Below, in pieces: positions 54,705 through 63,136 of a DNA stretch of 64,000 nucleotides (position 1 is its first letter; every line of letters starts with the position of its first letter). The DNA lies in assembly GCA_964471535.1 (NCBI GenBank), contig CAYYHA010000001.1, positions 19,233-83,232 of the forward strand, written 5' to 3'. The translations under genes were made by a program, and so were the position numbers. Source of the stretch: CAYYHA01 sp964471535 (GTDB taxonomy: Bacteria; Myxococcota; Myxococcia; SLRQ01). Below the pieces are notes generated by a model. It was not told the origin of the DNA. It saw only the letters and a list, made by a program, of their open reading frames with translations, and did no database searches.

Positions 54705-55151
54705 ATGCCCGAGACCAGCATCGATATCGCCGTCGTCCGATGCCCCGCCTGTGGGGCGAAGAACCGCGTGCCCCGGAGCCGGGCGAAGGAAGATCCCACC
54801 TGCGGCAAGTGCAAGGCGAAGCTCTTCCCCCGCGCGCCGGTCGTGGTCACCGATGCCACCTGGAAGGAGGAGGTCGAGGATGCGCCCATCCCCGTCCTCG
54901 TCGACTTCTGGGCGCCCTGGTGTGGACCCTGCCGCGCCGTGGCGCCGGTGCTCGAGGAGATCGCCGCCGAGTTCGGTGGGCGCCTGAAGGTGGCGAAGGT
55001 CAACGTGGACGAGAACCCGCGCTCCGCCGCGCGCTTCGGGGTGCAGTCCATCCCCACACTGGTTCTCCTCCGGGGGCCGCTGACCCTCGACACCATCGTG
55101 GGCGCACTGCCGAAGGCAGCGCTCGCGCAGCGGCTGCAGCGCTTCGTCTAG
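54705..55151 (+). CDS. trxC: Thioredoxin 2 (zinc-ribbon type)
   Basis: The 148-residue protein has an N-terminal zinc ribbon (Cys13, Cys16, Cys33, Cys36) and a thioredoxin domain with the redox site WCGPC (Cys73, Cys76) and SIPTLVLL. This is the TrxC architecture. It is cytoplasmic, so it is probably not functionally tied to the surrounding secreted amylases; its own promoter supports that. The C-terminus is normal. Confidence 0.92.
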   Translation: MPETSIDIAVVRCPACGAKNRVPRSRAKEDPTCGKCKAKLFPRAPVVVTDATWKEEVEDAPIPVLVDFWAPWCGPCRAVAPVLEEIAAEFGGRLKVAKVNVDENPRSAARFGVQSIPTLVLLRGPLTLDTIVGALPKAALAQRLQRFV

Positions 55152-55184
55152 GAAGTCGCTCTGGGCGCGGCGAGCCCATCGGGG

Positions 55185-55190
55185 TATCTT
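55185..55190 (+). promoter_or_regulatory. -10 element before isoamylase gene
   Basis: TATCTT, 9 bases before the ATG at 55200. There is no Shine-Dalgarno and no clear -35. Confidence 0.35.
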
Positions 55191-55199
55191 CGCTCCTCG

Positions 55200-57611
55200 A
55201 TGCGTATCGTCAGAGCCTCCATGCTGGGGCTCCTCGCCGGCGTGCTCGCCGCCTGTCCCCCAGACACCCACACCCGCCTCTACCACACCGAGCCGATCGC
55301 GCCGTCGCTCGACGAGGCGGGGGTGCGGGCCTTGGACCACCTCGGCCCCACTCTGATAGATGACGGCGTGAACTTCGGCGTCTTCGCGGGAAACGCCGAG
55401 CGGGTGGACCTGCTCCTCTTCGACGACCCGGAGCGCAGCACCCCGACGCGGCAGTTCCAGATGCAGCGCTTCGGCGACGTTTGGAACCTCTACGTGGAGG
55501 GGATCGGTGTCGGGCAGCACTACGGCTACATCGCCTGGGGCCCGAACTGGCGCGTCCACCCCGACTGGTACCCCGGGTCCATCCACGGCTTCGTCGCCGA
55601 TGTCGACGAGGCGGGCAATCGCTACAATCCGAACAAGCTGCTGCTCGACCCCTACGCACGGGCGGTCCATCGGGACCACGACTGGAGCCGCGGCAGCATC
55701 GCCAGTGGCCCTGCTCGCACCGAAAGCACCTATGCCGCCTCTGCCAAGAGTGTGGTGGTCGAGAGCCAGTACACCTGGAGCGAGCACGAGGCGGCCTGGC
55801 TCGCCCGCCGGAAGGATCCCAAGGCTCCGGGCAACGGCTGGAACGAGCAGGTGATCTATGAGGTGCACGTGAAGGGCTTCACTGCGGACCCCGCGAGTGG
55901 CGTCGAACATCCAGGCACCTTTCGCGGCTTTGGTGAAAAGGCGGCGTACCTCAAGGACCTTGGGGTGACCGCAGTGCACCTGATGCCCATCATGGAGAAG
56001 CCCTTGGACGGGGGGTATTGGGGCTACAACACGCTCGATTTCTTTGCCCCGGAGATCTCTTACGCGTCCCGCACGCGCCCCGGGGAGCCCCTCGACGAGT
56101 TCAAGTGGATGGTCGATCAACTGCACCAAAACGGCATCGAGGTGTGGCTCGACGTGGTCTACAACCACACCGGAGAAGGCGGGCTGTGGCGGGAGAAGCT
56201 CGAGTTCTCGGACGTGGACCTCGATCCTGGTACCACCGGCAAGCTGGTCAACTTCGATCCGAAGGAGGTGGCGGGGCTCTACAGCTATCGCGGCCTCGAC
56301 AACGCCAGCTACTACGCCCTGGACGCGTCCGATCCCGGCTTCTACGTGAACAACACCGGCGTGGGGAACATGACGCGCTGCAACTACGGTCCCATGCGGC
56401 GCCTCATCCTCGACAACCTGCACTACTGGGTCACCGAGATGCACATCGACGGCTTCCGCTTCGACCTCGCACCCATTCTCGGGGAGAAGGACCGCGATTA
56501 CGGGGGCTGGGACGACGTGCGGCGGACGGTGCTGCAGGAGATCGTGGACGACCCGGTGCTCCGCGCCCACCACACACGGCTGGTCGCCGAGCCCTGGGCC
56601 TTGAGCGGCTTCTACCTGGGCCAGTTTCCCTCCTCGTCGGAGGGTGGGGAGGTCGCATGGTCCGAGTGGAACGGCCACTTCCGAGACGTATGGCGCAGCT
56701 TCGTCAACGACGATGCCTGGCCACTCAATGGACGGGAAGGCGTCGTCGACATCGGCGCGGCGCTGACCGGCAGCTACGAGCTCTTCGGTGACGACGGCCG
56801 GCGGCCCTACCACTCCGTCAACTTCGTCACCGTGCACGATGGCTTCACGCTCTACGACCTCGTCACCTACGAGAAGAAACAGAACGGCTGTGGGCCCCTC
56901 AACCCGGCCTGCTGCGACATGGAGAACTCGCCCTTCTGCGACCGGGACAGCGGGGAGGATCACAACCGATCGCGCAACTGGGGCGACGAGGCGCTGAAGC
57001 GGCAGATGATGCGGAACTTTTTTACCGCGATCCTGGTGAGCCAAGGCACCCCGCTGCTCTATGCGGGAGACGAGTGGATGCGCACGCAGCTCGGCAACAA
57101 CAATGCCTACTCCACCCGCGCCGACAATCCCTTCAACTGGCTGCAGTGGGGAACCTACGAGGCGAGCGACGAGCGGCATCGCATGCACGACTTCGTGCGG
57201 CGACTCATCGCCTTCCGCAAGGCACATGCGTATGCATTCGCGCCGGTGGACTATGGGCAGGGTGCACCGTTTGCCTGGAAGTCCGCTGACAATACCGATG
57301 CGCCGGACTGGAACAGCCGGCACATCGCCATGCACTACTACGATCCGAGCTTCGGACCGGAGCTCGAGATCCTCATCAACATGGAGGCTACGGCGGTGCG
57401 CTTCCAGCTTCCCCAGGGGCGGAGCTGGCGCCGGGTGGTCGACACGCAGGCGTGGTGGGACAGCGAGACCTATCTCGACGAGAGCGGCAGCGAGCCCCGG
57501 AGCAGCCACAATATCTGGGCCTACGAGGCGGCCGAGGTGCTTGCAGAGCCCGTCTACGAGGTGCAGCCCCGCTCGATCGTGATCCTGGAGGCCCGCACCT
57601 CAGCCACATAG
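55200..57611 (+). CDS. Lipoprotein isoamylase / glycogen debranching enzyme
   Basis: The 803-residue product has a lipobox (GVLAAC, near residue 19), an N-terminal E-set/CBM48 domain (GVNFGVFAGNAERVDLLLFDD, about 55-140) and a GH13 barrel with isoamylase features: GYWGYNTLDFFAPEISYAS, DVVYNHTGEGG, Asp422 (DGFRFDLAPI), Glu464 (VAEPWAL) and Asp547 (TVHDGF). It should cut alpha-1,6 branches of glycogen or amylopectin. The combination of a lipid anchor and GlgX/isoamylase type is unusual because GlgX is normally cytoplasmic. Confidence 0.92.
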   Translation: MRIVRASMLGLLAGVLAACPPDTHTRLYHTEPIAPSLDEAGVRALDHLGPTLIDDGVNFGVFAGNAERVDLLLFDDPERSTPTRQFQMQRFGDVWNLYVEGIGVGQHYGYIAWGPNWRVHPDWYPGSIHGFVADVDEAGNRYNPNKLLLDPYARAVHRDHDWSRGSIASGPARTESTYAASAKSVVVESQYTWSEHEAAWLARRKDPKAPGNGWNEQVIYEVHVKGFTADPASGVEHPGTFRGFGEKAAYLKDLGVTAVHLMPIMEKPLDGGYWGYNTLDFFAPEISYASRTRPGEPLDEFKWMVDQLHQNGIEVWLDVVYNHTGEGGLWREKLEFSDVDLDPGTTGKLVNFDPKEVAGLYSYRGLDNASYYALDASDPGFYVNNTGVGNMTRCNYGPMRRLILDNLHYWVTEMHIDGFRFDLAPILGEKDRDYGGWDDVRRTVLQEIVDDPVLRAHHTRLVAEPWALSGFYLGQFPSSSEGGEVAWSEWNGHFRDVWRSFVNDDAWPLNGREGVVDIGAALTGSYELFGDDGRRPYHSVNFVTVHDGFTLYDLVTYEKKQNGCGPLNPACCDMENSPFCDRDSGEDHNRSRNWGDEALKRQMMRNFFTAILVSQGTPLLYAGDEWMRTQLGNNNAYSTRADNPFNWLQWGTYEASDERHRMHDFVRRLIAFRKAHAYAFAPVDYGQGAPFAWKSADNTDAPDWNSRHIAMHYYDPSFGPELEILINMEATAVRFQLPQGRSWRRVVDTQAWWDSETYLDESGSEPRSSHNIWAYEAAEVLAEPVYEVQPRSIVILEARTSAT

Positions 57612-57662
57612 CGGGAGCAGCCTCGAAGACGACTCAGCTTCGATGACGATGCGGTGGCGGCA

Positions 57663-59171
57663 ATGACGCGGTGGCGGTGGTCGGCGATGGGGATCGCCCT
57701 GCTCCTCGCGGGGGCGGCGCGAGGGGAGACCGCGCGTAGCCGGGCCGAGGTCGGGGGCTACTTCCGTGTGATGGCGCGGCCCGACTTGCAGGGCGGCACC
57801 GGGACGCTGGGCTACTGGAACCTCTATGGTCGTCTCATGAACGAAGGCCCGTGGGCCGCGCTCGAGTTGAAGGTGGATCTGCTCCGCCCTACGCCCGGGT
57901 CCCGTGAGCCCTGGGCCAGCGCGCACTTCAAGATCGAGGGGGGCTCGGTGATGGGGGCCGATGCCGCCGGTGGGACGCTTGCGGCATTTCGCATGAGCCA
58001 GCTCTATGTGCGCGCCGGGAACGTGCTCCTACCCGAAGTCGAGTGGCAAATCGGGACACTCGATACGTGGATGGGAGATCTGGGGCTCTACGACATGAAG
58101 CCGGCGCAGATCCTCTTCGAGACGGTCGGCATCTCGGCCACCTGGCGGAGCCGTGACGTGGACCTCTTGGTGGGCGCGGGGGACTCGGGCTTCTTCCTCC
58201 GCGGCCTCGACTACAGTCCCGTGCTCACCACCGGGGCACTCGTGCGCTGGCGCGTCGTCTCCGGCCACCTGGAGCTTGGCGGGGGCGGCGCCTTCTACTT
58301 CGAGCCAGAGGTTCCAGGGAACCCCAACGCACCGCATACCACCCCGGGAATCGACTACGCGGATCTGGTGCGAGGCGAGGTGGTAGAGAACTGGCTCCGC
58401 GACCATCCCGGTCAGGAGGATCTCTTCTACCGGGATCGGCCTCCCGAGGCGCGCGCGGCGAGCAGTTACAAGGTGGTTTTCTACCTGGGCTTCGGCGGCC
58501 TGGGGCCCATCAAATGGAACAACCTCTTCGCCAATACCTTGAGGCGCCACCCGGACAACTTCGTGACCGAGACCTACGGTGGCCGCGAGTGGACCCTCTG
58601 GGTCACGGGACTGACGGACGAGCGCTACGAGGTGAACGTGGGCAACGAGATGCAGCTCGAGCTGTGGCCCGGTCGTCTCGACGCGGTGTGGGGCCTCCTC
58701 TATGGGCACGACTGGAACGAGGACAACGAGGTCGCCGCCGGTGAGGACAATCGCGTCTTCTACTCCACGGTGTTGCGGTTTCAGCTCTATCTCTCCTCCA
58801 CCCTGCACCTGCTCCTCGAGGGCAGTGTGGCCCGGGAGCGTTCCCTGAACGGGAACCTCTTCCGGCTGGCGCACGACTCGATCTTCCGGAGCACCGGGGG
58901 CAAGGCCGACGCACGGGGCCTGGAGTACGGTGACACGGACACCCGCGAGACGCTGCAGCTGAAGGCCGGCCCGGTGCTCAACCCCACCGGGCTCGGGATC
59001 TTTGCGCGGCCCTCGCTGCGGCTGCTCGTTGGCCTGCAGCAGTCCAACGTGCACGCCGCCTTCGGCCGCAACGTGGTCGATACGCTCGACGAGTACAACC
59101 GGCTGGCCATCGAATCCCGGAGCGTCTACACCCACGTGGTGGTCGGCCTGGAGGCGGAAGCATGGTTTTGA
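57663..59171 (+). CDS. Predicted outer-membrane barrel in alpha-glucan locus
   Basis: The 502-residue product has a signal peptide (about 1-25, LLAGAARGE) and then a strand-rich sequence throughout, with GGYFRVMARPDLQGG near the N-terminus and a C-terminal TYT/AEAWF strand ending in Phe, the Bam signal for outer-membrane barrels. I recognise no named family; it could be a porin for malto-oligosaccharides in place of LamB. It overlaps the downstream amylase by 10 bases and starts 51 bases after the isoamylase. Confidence 0.75.
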   Translation: MTRWRWSAMGIALLLAGAARGETARSRAEVGGYFRVMARPDLQGGTGTLGYWNLYGRLMNEGPWAALELKVDLLRPTPGSREPWASAHFKIEGGSVMGADAAGGTLAAFRMSQLYVRAGNVLLPEVEWQIGTLDTWMGDLGLYDMKPAQILFETVGISATWRSRDVDLLVGAGDSGFFLRGLDYSPVLTTGALVRWRVVSGHLELGGGGAFYFEPEVPGNPNAPHTTPGIDYADLVRGEVVENWLRDHPGQEDLFYRDRPPEARAASSYKVVFYLGFGGLGPIKWNNLFANTLRRHPDNFVTETYGGREWTLWVTGLTDERYEVNVGNEMQLELWPGRLDAVWGLLYGHDWNEDNEVAAGEDNRVFYSTVLRFQLYLSSTLHLLLEGSVARERSLNGNLFRLAHDSIFRSTGGKADARGLEYGDTDTRETLQLKAGPVLNPTGLGIFARPSLRLLVGLQQSNVHAAFGRNVVDTLDEYNRLAIESRSVYTHVVVGLEAEAWF

Positions 59172-61372
59172 GCCGCCGGTGCAGCCTCTGGCTCGCCTGG
59201 GGCCTGGTGGCGGGCCTGTGGGCCTGTGCGACCGCGCCGGCGCGACCCCGGGCGCCCGCCGGGACGGCGCTCACCGTGGGCGTGGTACAGGACGGCAGAG
59301 AGCCACGGGCGGCGCCCCCGGCGCTCCGCCGTGCGCTCGAGGAGGCGCTCTCGGCCCGCGGCATCGAGGTGCGCTGGGCCGGCCGCCGCGGCTGGCTGCC
59401 CGAGCTGGGGCGGGTACGGGCCACCTCGGCCCGCCTAGCGGCGCTCGCCGCCGGCGCGCAGACCGAGGCAGTCCTCCTGGTGGAGGTGGCGCCTTCCTTC
59501 TACTCGCAGATGAACGGGCGCTACCGGTGGTCGGTGGGACTGCGCGCCACTTGGGCCCCGAAAGGCGACCTTGCTCGGAGTGTGTGGCGCGACGCCGAGT
59601 TCGCCGCACACCTTCGCTACGATCACGAACGGGAGGAGGCGGCGGTGACAGCGGTGGCCGGCCGCGCTGCTGCCCTGGTCGGAGGCCTCCTAGACGACGT
59701 CCTCGTCCGCCCACCTGCAGCGGACGGCGACGACGCGGCCGCGCCGCAGGAGCCGAGGCAGGCCCGCCGGCGCGCGCCGGGACTCCGTGCCGCCAAAGAG
59801 GGGGCTCCGCGCTCGGGTGAGGCCGACGGCCTCCTCTATTTCGTGCTGGTGGATCGCTTCGCCGATGGCGATCCCACCAACGATGGCGCGGTGGATCCCA
59901 CCGATCCCGCGGCCTGGCACGGCGGGGATCTGGCGGGGGTGCGTGCCCATCTGGACTGGATCGCCGGCCTGGGGGCCCGCTGGCTCTGGCTCTCGCCCCT
60001 CTACGCGGGGGCGAGTGAAGCGGTGGATGGGCACGGCGCCTTCCATGGCTACTGGGTCTACGACCACTTCGCCATGAATCCCCGCTTCGGCACCTTCGAG
60101 GATCTCGCTGCCCTGGTCCGCGACGCGAGGGCGCGGGGCATTCGGGTGCTCCTCGACGTCGTGGTGAACCATGTGGCCTACGACGCACCGCTGGTGCAGG
60201 CCCACCCCGAGTACTTTCACCGGCGGGGACCCATCGTCGACTGGGACGATCCCGTCGAACGCACCGAAGGGCAGGTGCATGGCCTGCCCGATCTGGACCA
60301 GAGCCGTCCCGAGGTCTACCGCCTGCTTCTCGATTCGACGGTGCGTTGGGTCGAGCGAAGCGGCGCTGCGGGTGTGCGCCTGGACGCGGTGCGCCACGTC
60401 CCCCTCGCCTGGTGGGCGCGTTTCAATGCGGACTTGGCGATGCACTTCGGCGAGGACTTCGTGCGTCTGGGGGAGGACCTCGACGGGAATGCCGAGCACC
60501 TGGCCCGTACCATGGCCGAGGGCGGCTTCACCCATCTCTTCGACTTTCCGCTCTACTTCGCCCTGGTGGACGTGCTTTGCAAAGGGGCCCATCCGGGACG
60601 GCTCGGCGCCGTGCTCTCCCTGGATCGCCTCTACCCCGACCCCAACCGTCTGGTGACGCTCCTGGACAACCATGATCTTCCACGGATCGCGTCGGTGTGC
60701 GGGGAGTCCCGAGTGTCAGATGCGCTCGCCCTCCTCTTCGGGCTGCGGGGCATCCCCTCGATCACCTGGGGAACGGAGGTGGGTCTCCGCGGGAAGGGCG
60801 AGCCGGAGAATCGAGGCGACATGGTCTTCGAGCGAACCCCGCTCTATCGGAAGATCGCCTCCCTCGCACAGCGCCGTAGGAAGAGTCCCGCACTGCGCCG
60901 AGGCGCAACGCGGATCGCCTCGCTGGGCCCGACGCACCTCGCCTGGCTGCGATGGGCCGAGGGGGAGGCCTACGCGATCAGTCTCAATACCGGCACGGCG
61001 CCGCTGCACCTCGAGGTGCAGGGCCATCGAGTGGAGGCGCCCCCTGGGGTCCATTGGACGCCGCTTCCGATCACTCCAGCCCCCATCGCCCCCGCGCGGG
61101 TGCGCTTCGCCCTGCGCGGCGAGGTGCCGGTGGACGGGCGCCTGGTGGTGGTGGGGGCCGGGCCCGAGCTGGGGAGCTGGGACCCGACAGAGGCCCCGAC
61201 GCTCGGCACCGAGCCGGTGTGGGTGGAGGTACCGGGCGCCTCGGTGCTCGAGTTCAAGCTGGCAGTCGAGCGTCCCGACGGGCAGGTAGAGTTCGAGCCC
61301 GGCCCCAACCGCTACTACTTCGCACCACCGGGTGAGAGCGAGGTGGTGATCGCGTGGGGAGGTCGGGCCTGA
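59162..61372 (+). CDS. Lipoprotein GH13 amylase with unusual N-terminal domain and CBM20
   Basis: The 736-residue protein has a lipobox (GLWAC, near residue 22), then an alpha/beta domain (about 35-185: TALTVGVVQDGR, ALEEALSARGIEVRW, EAVLLVEVAPSFYSQ) that resembles a lipoprotein assembly or TolB-N/LptE-like fold, and a charged linker. A GH13 barrel covers about 225-600, with Asp408 (GVRLDAVRH), Glu438 (RLGEDLDG) and Asp505 (LLDNHDLPR). The last about 95 residues look like a CBM20 starch-binding domain (RFALRGEVPVDGRLVVVGAGPELGSWDP). The N-terminal fusion is unusual. Confidence 0.9.
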   Translation: MVLSRRCSLWLAWGLVAGLWACATAPARPRAPAGTALTVGVVQDGREPRAAPPALRRALEEALSARGIEVRWAGRRGWLPELGRVRATSARLAALAAGAQTEAVLLVEVAPSFYSQMNGRYRWSVGLRATWAPKGDLARSVWRDAEFAAHLRYDHEREEAAVTAVAGRAAALVGGLLDDVLVRPPAADGDDAAAPQEPRQARRRAPGLRAAKEGAPRSGEADGLLYFVLVDRFADGDPTNDGAVDPTDPAAWHGGDLAGVRAHLDWIAGLGARWLWLSPLYAGASEAVDGHGAFHGYWVYDHFAMNPRFGTFEDLAALVRDARARGIRVLLDVVVNHVAYDAPLVQAHPEYFHRRGPIVDWDDPVERTEGQVHGLPDLDQSRPEVYRLLLDSTVRWVERSGAAGVRLDAVRHVPLAWWARFNADLAMHFGEDFVRLGEDLDGNAEHLARTMAEGGFTHLFDFPLYFALVDVLCKGAHPGRLGAVLSLDRLYPDPNRLVTLLDNHDLPRIASVCGESRVSDALALLFGLRGIPSITWGTEVGLRGKGEPENRGDMVFERTPLYRKIASLAQRRRKSPALRRGATRIASLGPTHLAWLRWAEGEAYAISLNTGTAPLHLEVQGHRVEAPPGVHWTPLPITPAPIAPARVRFALRGEVPVDGRLVVVGAGPELGSWDPTEAPTLGTEPVWVEVPGASVLEFKLAVERPDGQVEFEPGPNRYYFAPPGESEVVIAWGGRA

Positions 61373-62559
61373 TGGCGCGCGTGGTGCTCGAAGGGATTCA
61401 GAAGCGCTTCGGTGGCACGGAGGTGTTGCGGGGGATCGACCTCGAGATCGAGGCAGGCGAGTTCGTGGTCCTCGTCGGGCCGAGCGGCTGCGGAAAGTCC
61501 ACCCTCCTGCGCTGCATCGCCGGGCTCGAGGAGCCCAGTGCGGGGAGGCTGTCCATCGACGGCCGGGTCGTGAACGAGGTGCCACCCAAGGACCGCGACG
61601 TGGCGATGGTGTTCCAGAGCTATGCGCTCTACCCCCACATGACGGTGCGCGAGAACATGGCCTTTGGTCTGAAGATCCGCCGGGTTCCGGCCGCCGAGAT
61701 CGAGCGGCGCGTGGGGGAGGCCGCGGCCATCCTCGGACTCGAAGGGCTCCTCGACCGCTACCCGAAGGCGCTCAGCGGAGGACAGCGGCAGCGGGTGGCG
61801 ATGGGCCGGGCGATCGTGCGCGGTCCCAAGGTCTTCCTCTTCGACGAGCCCCTCTCGAATCTCGATGCGGCCCTGCGCGTGCAGATGCGCACCGAGCTGG
61901 CGCGCCTGCACCAGAGGATGCGCACCACGATGATCTACGTCACCCATGACCAGGTGGAAGCCATGACCCTGGCCGACCGCATCGTGGTGCTGAAGCGCGG
62001 CGAGGTGCAGCAGGTCGGCGCGCCCTTGGAGCTCTACCACCACCCCGCCAACGTCTTCGTCGGGGGCTTCATCGGCTCGCCCGCGATGAACTTCCTGCCC
62101 GGCCGCCTGGTGGGGGAGGAGGAGGACGGTCGCGGGCGTTTCGAAGTCTTCGGGGCGGTGGTGCACACCGCGCCAGGGCAGGCGCTGCCGGCCGTCGGTC
62201 GTACGGTGACCCTGGGCATGCGTCCGGAGCACCTGCGGCTGGCAGGGGAGGGGATCCCCGGCACGCTCGAGGTGGTCGAGCCCATGGGCTGGGAGGCCCA
62301 TGCCCATGTGCGGGTGGGCCGGGACGACGGTGCAGGCGATGGCGCCACCCTCGTGGTCCGCCTCGAGGGGGCGGCGGCCAGCGGGCTGCGTCCCGGGGCG
62401 CAGGTCGCCGTTGCTCCCGACCCCGCCCATCTCCACGTCTTCGACCCGGAGACCGGACAGGCCCTCGGCCGCCACGCCGTGTCCACCACCCAGATCGATC
62501 CCCGGCGACAGGCCGCCACGGCAGAGGAAGGAGGTGAGGCGCCATGCCAGGACACGTAA
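61372..62559 (+). CDS. malK: MalK/UgpC-type ABC transporter ATPase
   Basis: The 395-residue ATPase energises sugar uptake. Walker A is GPSGCGKST (36-44), signature LSGGQRQR, Walker B VFLFDEPLSNLD, switch His in YVTHDQVEAM. A C-terminal TOBE/OB regulatory region (about 240-370) matches MalK-like proteins. The ATG at 61372 overlaps the TGA of the amylase by one base (TGATG), so it is coupled. No sugar-binding protein or permease is in the window, so it must serve membrane partners encoded elsewhere. Confidence 0.93.
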   Translation: MARVVLEGIQKRFGGTEVLRGIDLEIEAGEFVVLVGPSGCGKSTLLRCIAGLEEPSAGRLSIDGRVVNEVPPKDRDVAMVFQSYALYPHMTVRENMAFGLKIRRVPAAEIERRVGEAAAILGLEGLLDRYPKALSGGQRQRVAMGRAIVRGPKVFLFDEPLSNLDAALRVQMRTELARLHQRMRTTMIYVTHDQVEAMTLADRIVVLKRGEVQQVGAPLELYHHPANVFVGGFIGSPAMNFLPGRLVGEEEDGRGRFEVFGAVVHTAPGQALPAVGRTVTLGMRPEHLRLAGEGIPGTLEVVEPMGWEAHAHVRVGRDDGAGDGATLVVRLEGAAASGLRPGAQVAVAPDPAHLHVFDPETGQALGRHAVSTTQIDPRRQAATAEEGGEAPCQDT

Positions 62560-63113
62560 AGGGTGCGGTGCTCCGCCACGTGGAGGCCTTCGTGAAGGCG
62601 CGGCACGACGCGGCCGCCTGGGAGCGCCTCGTCGCCACCCTGCCCGAGTCCGATCGGGAGGTGCTCGGAGGGCTCGTCCTCGACGGTGCCTGGTATCCCA
62701 TTGGCACCTGGAACCGGATCCTTGGCGCCCTCTGTGAGGCCCCCGGCGCCCATCCGCGGACCTTGCTCCTCGAGATGGCACGCTTCATGGCCGACCGGGA
62801 TCTCAACGTCGTCTTCAAGGTCCTGCTGCGGATGCGAAGTCCCGCGTACATCGTGAAGCGGACCCCCCAGCTGTGGAAACGGCACTACGACATGGGCTCG
62901 GTGTCGGTGACACAGGAGGAGACGCACTTTTCCGTCCGCCTCGAGGCGCCCACCGACATCGAGGACGGACCCTGCCGCTGGGTGTGCAACGAGGGCACCA
63001 TCGGCTGGATGACCCATGCGCTCGAACTCGTCGGTGTGGACCGGCCACGGGTGGCGCACGTTGCCTGCCGCTTCGACGGAGAGCCCGCCTGCCGCTACGA
63101 CGTCAGATACTGA
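62544..63113 (+). CDS. TIGR02265-like / V4R-like protein, uncertain
   Basis: A 189-residue soluble protein. Its N-terminal helices (VEAFVKARHDAAAWERLVATLPESD, GAWYPIGTWNRIL) and its C-terminal HVACRFDGEPACRYDVRY recall the 4-vinyl reductase-like (V4R) or Myxococcus-paralogue TIGR02265 group, but I am not certain. The paired Cys near the end could bind metal or a small ligand. It overlaps malK by 16 bases, so it is probably part of the same transcript and may sense or modulate it. Confidence 0.6.
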   Translation: MPGHVKGAVLRHVEAFVKARHDAAAWERLVATLPESDREVLGGLVLDGAWYPIGTWNRILGALCEAPGAHPRTLLLEMARFMADRDLNVVFKVLLRMRSPAYIVKRTPQLWKRHYDMGSVSVTQEETHFSVRLEAPTDIEDGPCRWVCNEGTIGWMTHALELVGVDRPRVAHVACRFDGEPACRYDVRY

Positions 63114-63136
63114 CCACCGATGGGTGACCGGATGCG

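Noticed and set aside
54450..57509. 1019-codon frame antisense to the isoamylase and thioredoxin
   Set aside because: Crosses gene boundaries and has no start signal; the sense GH13 and WCGPC motifs are decisive.
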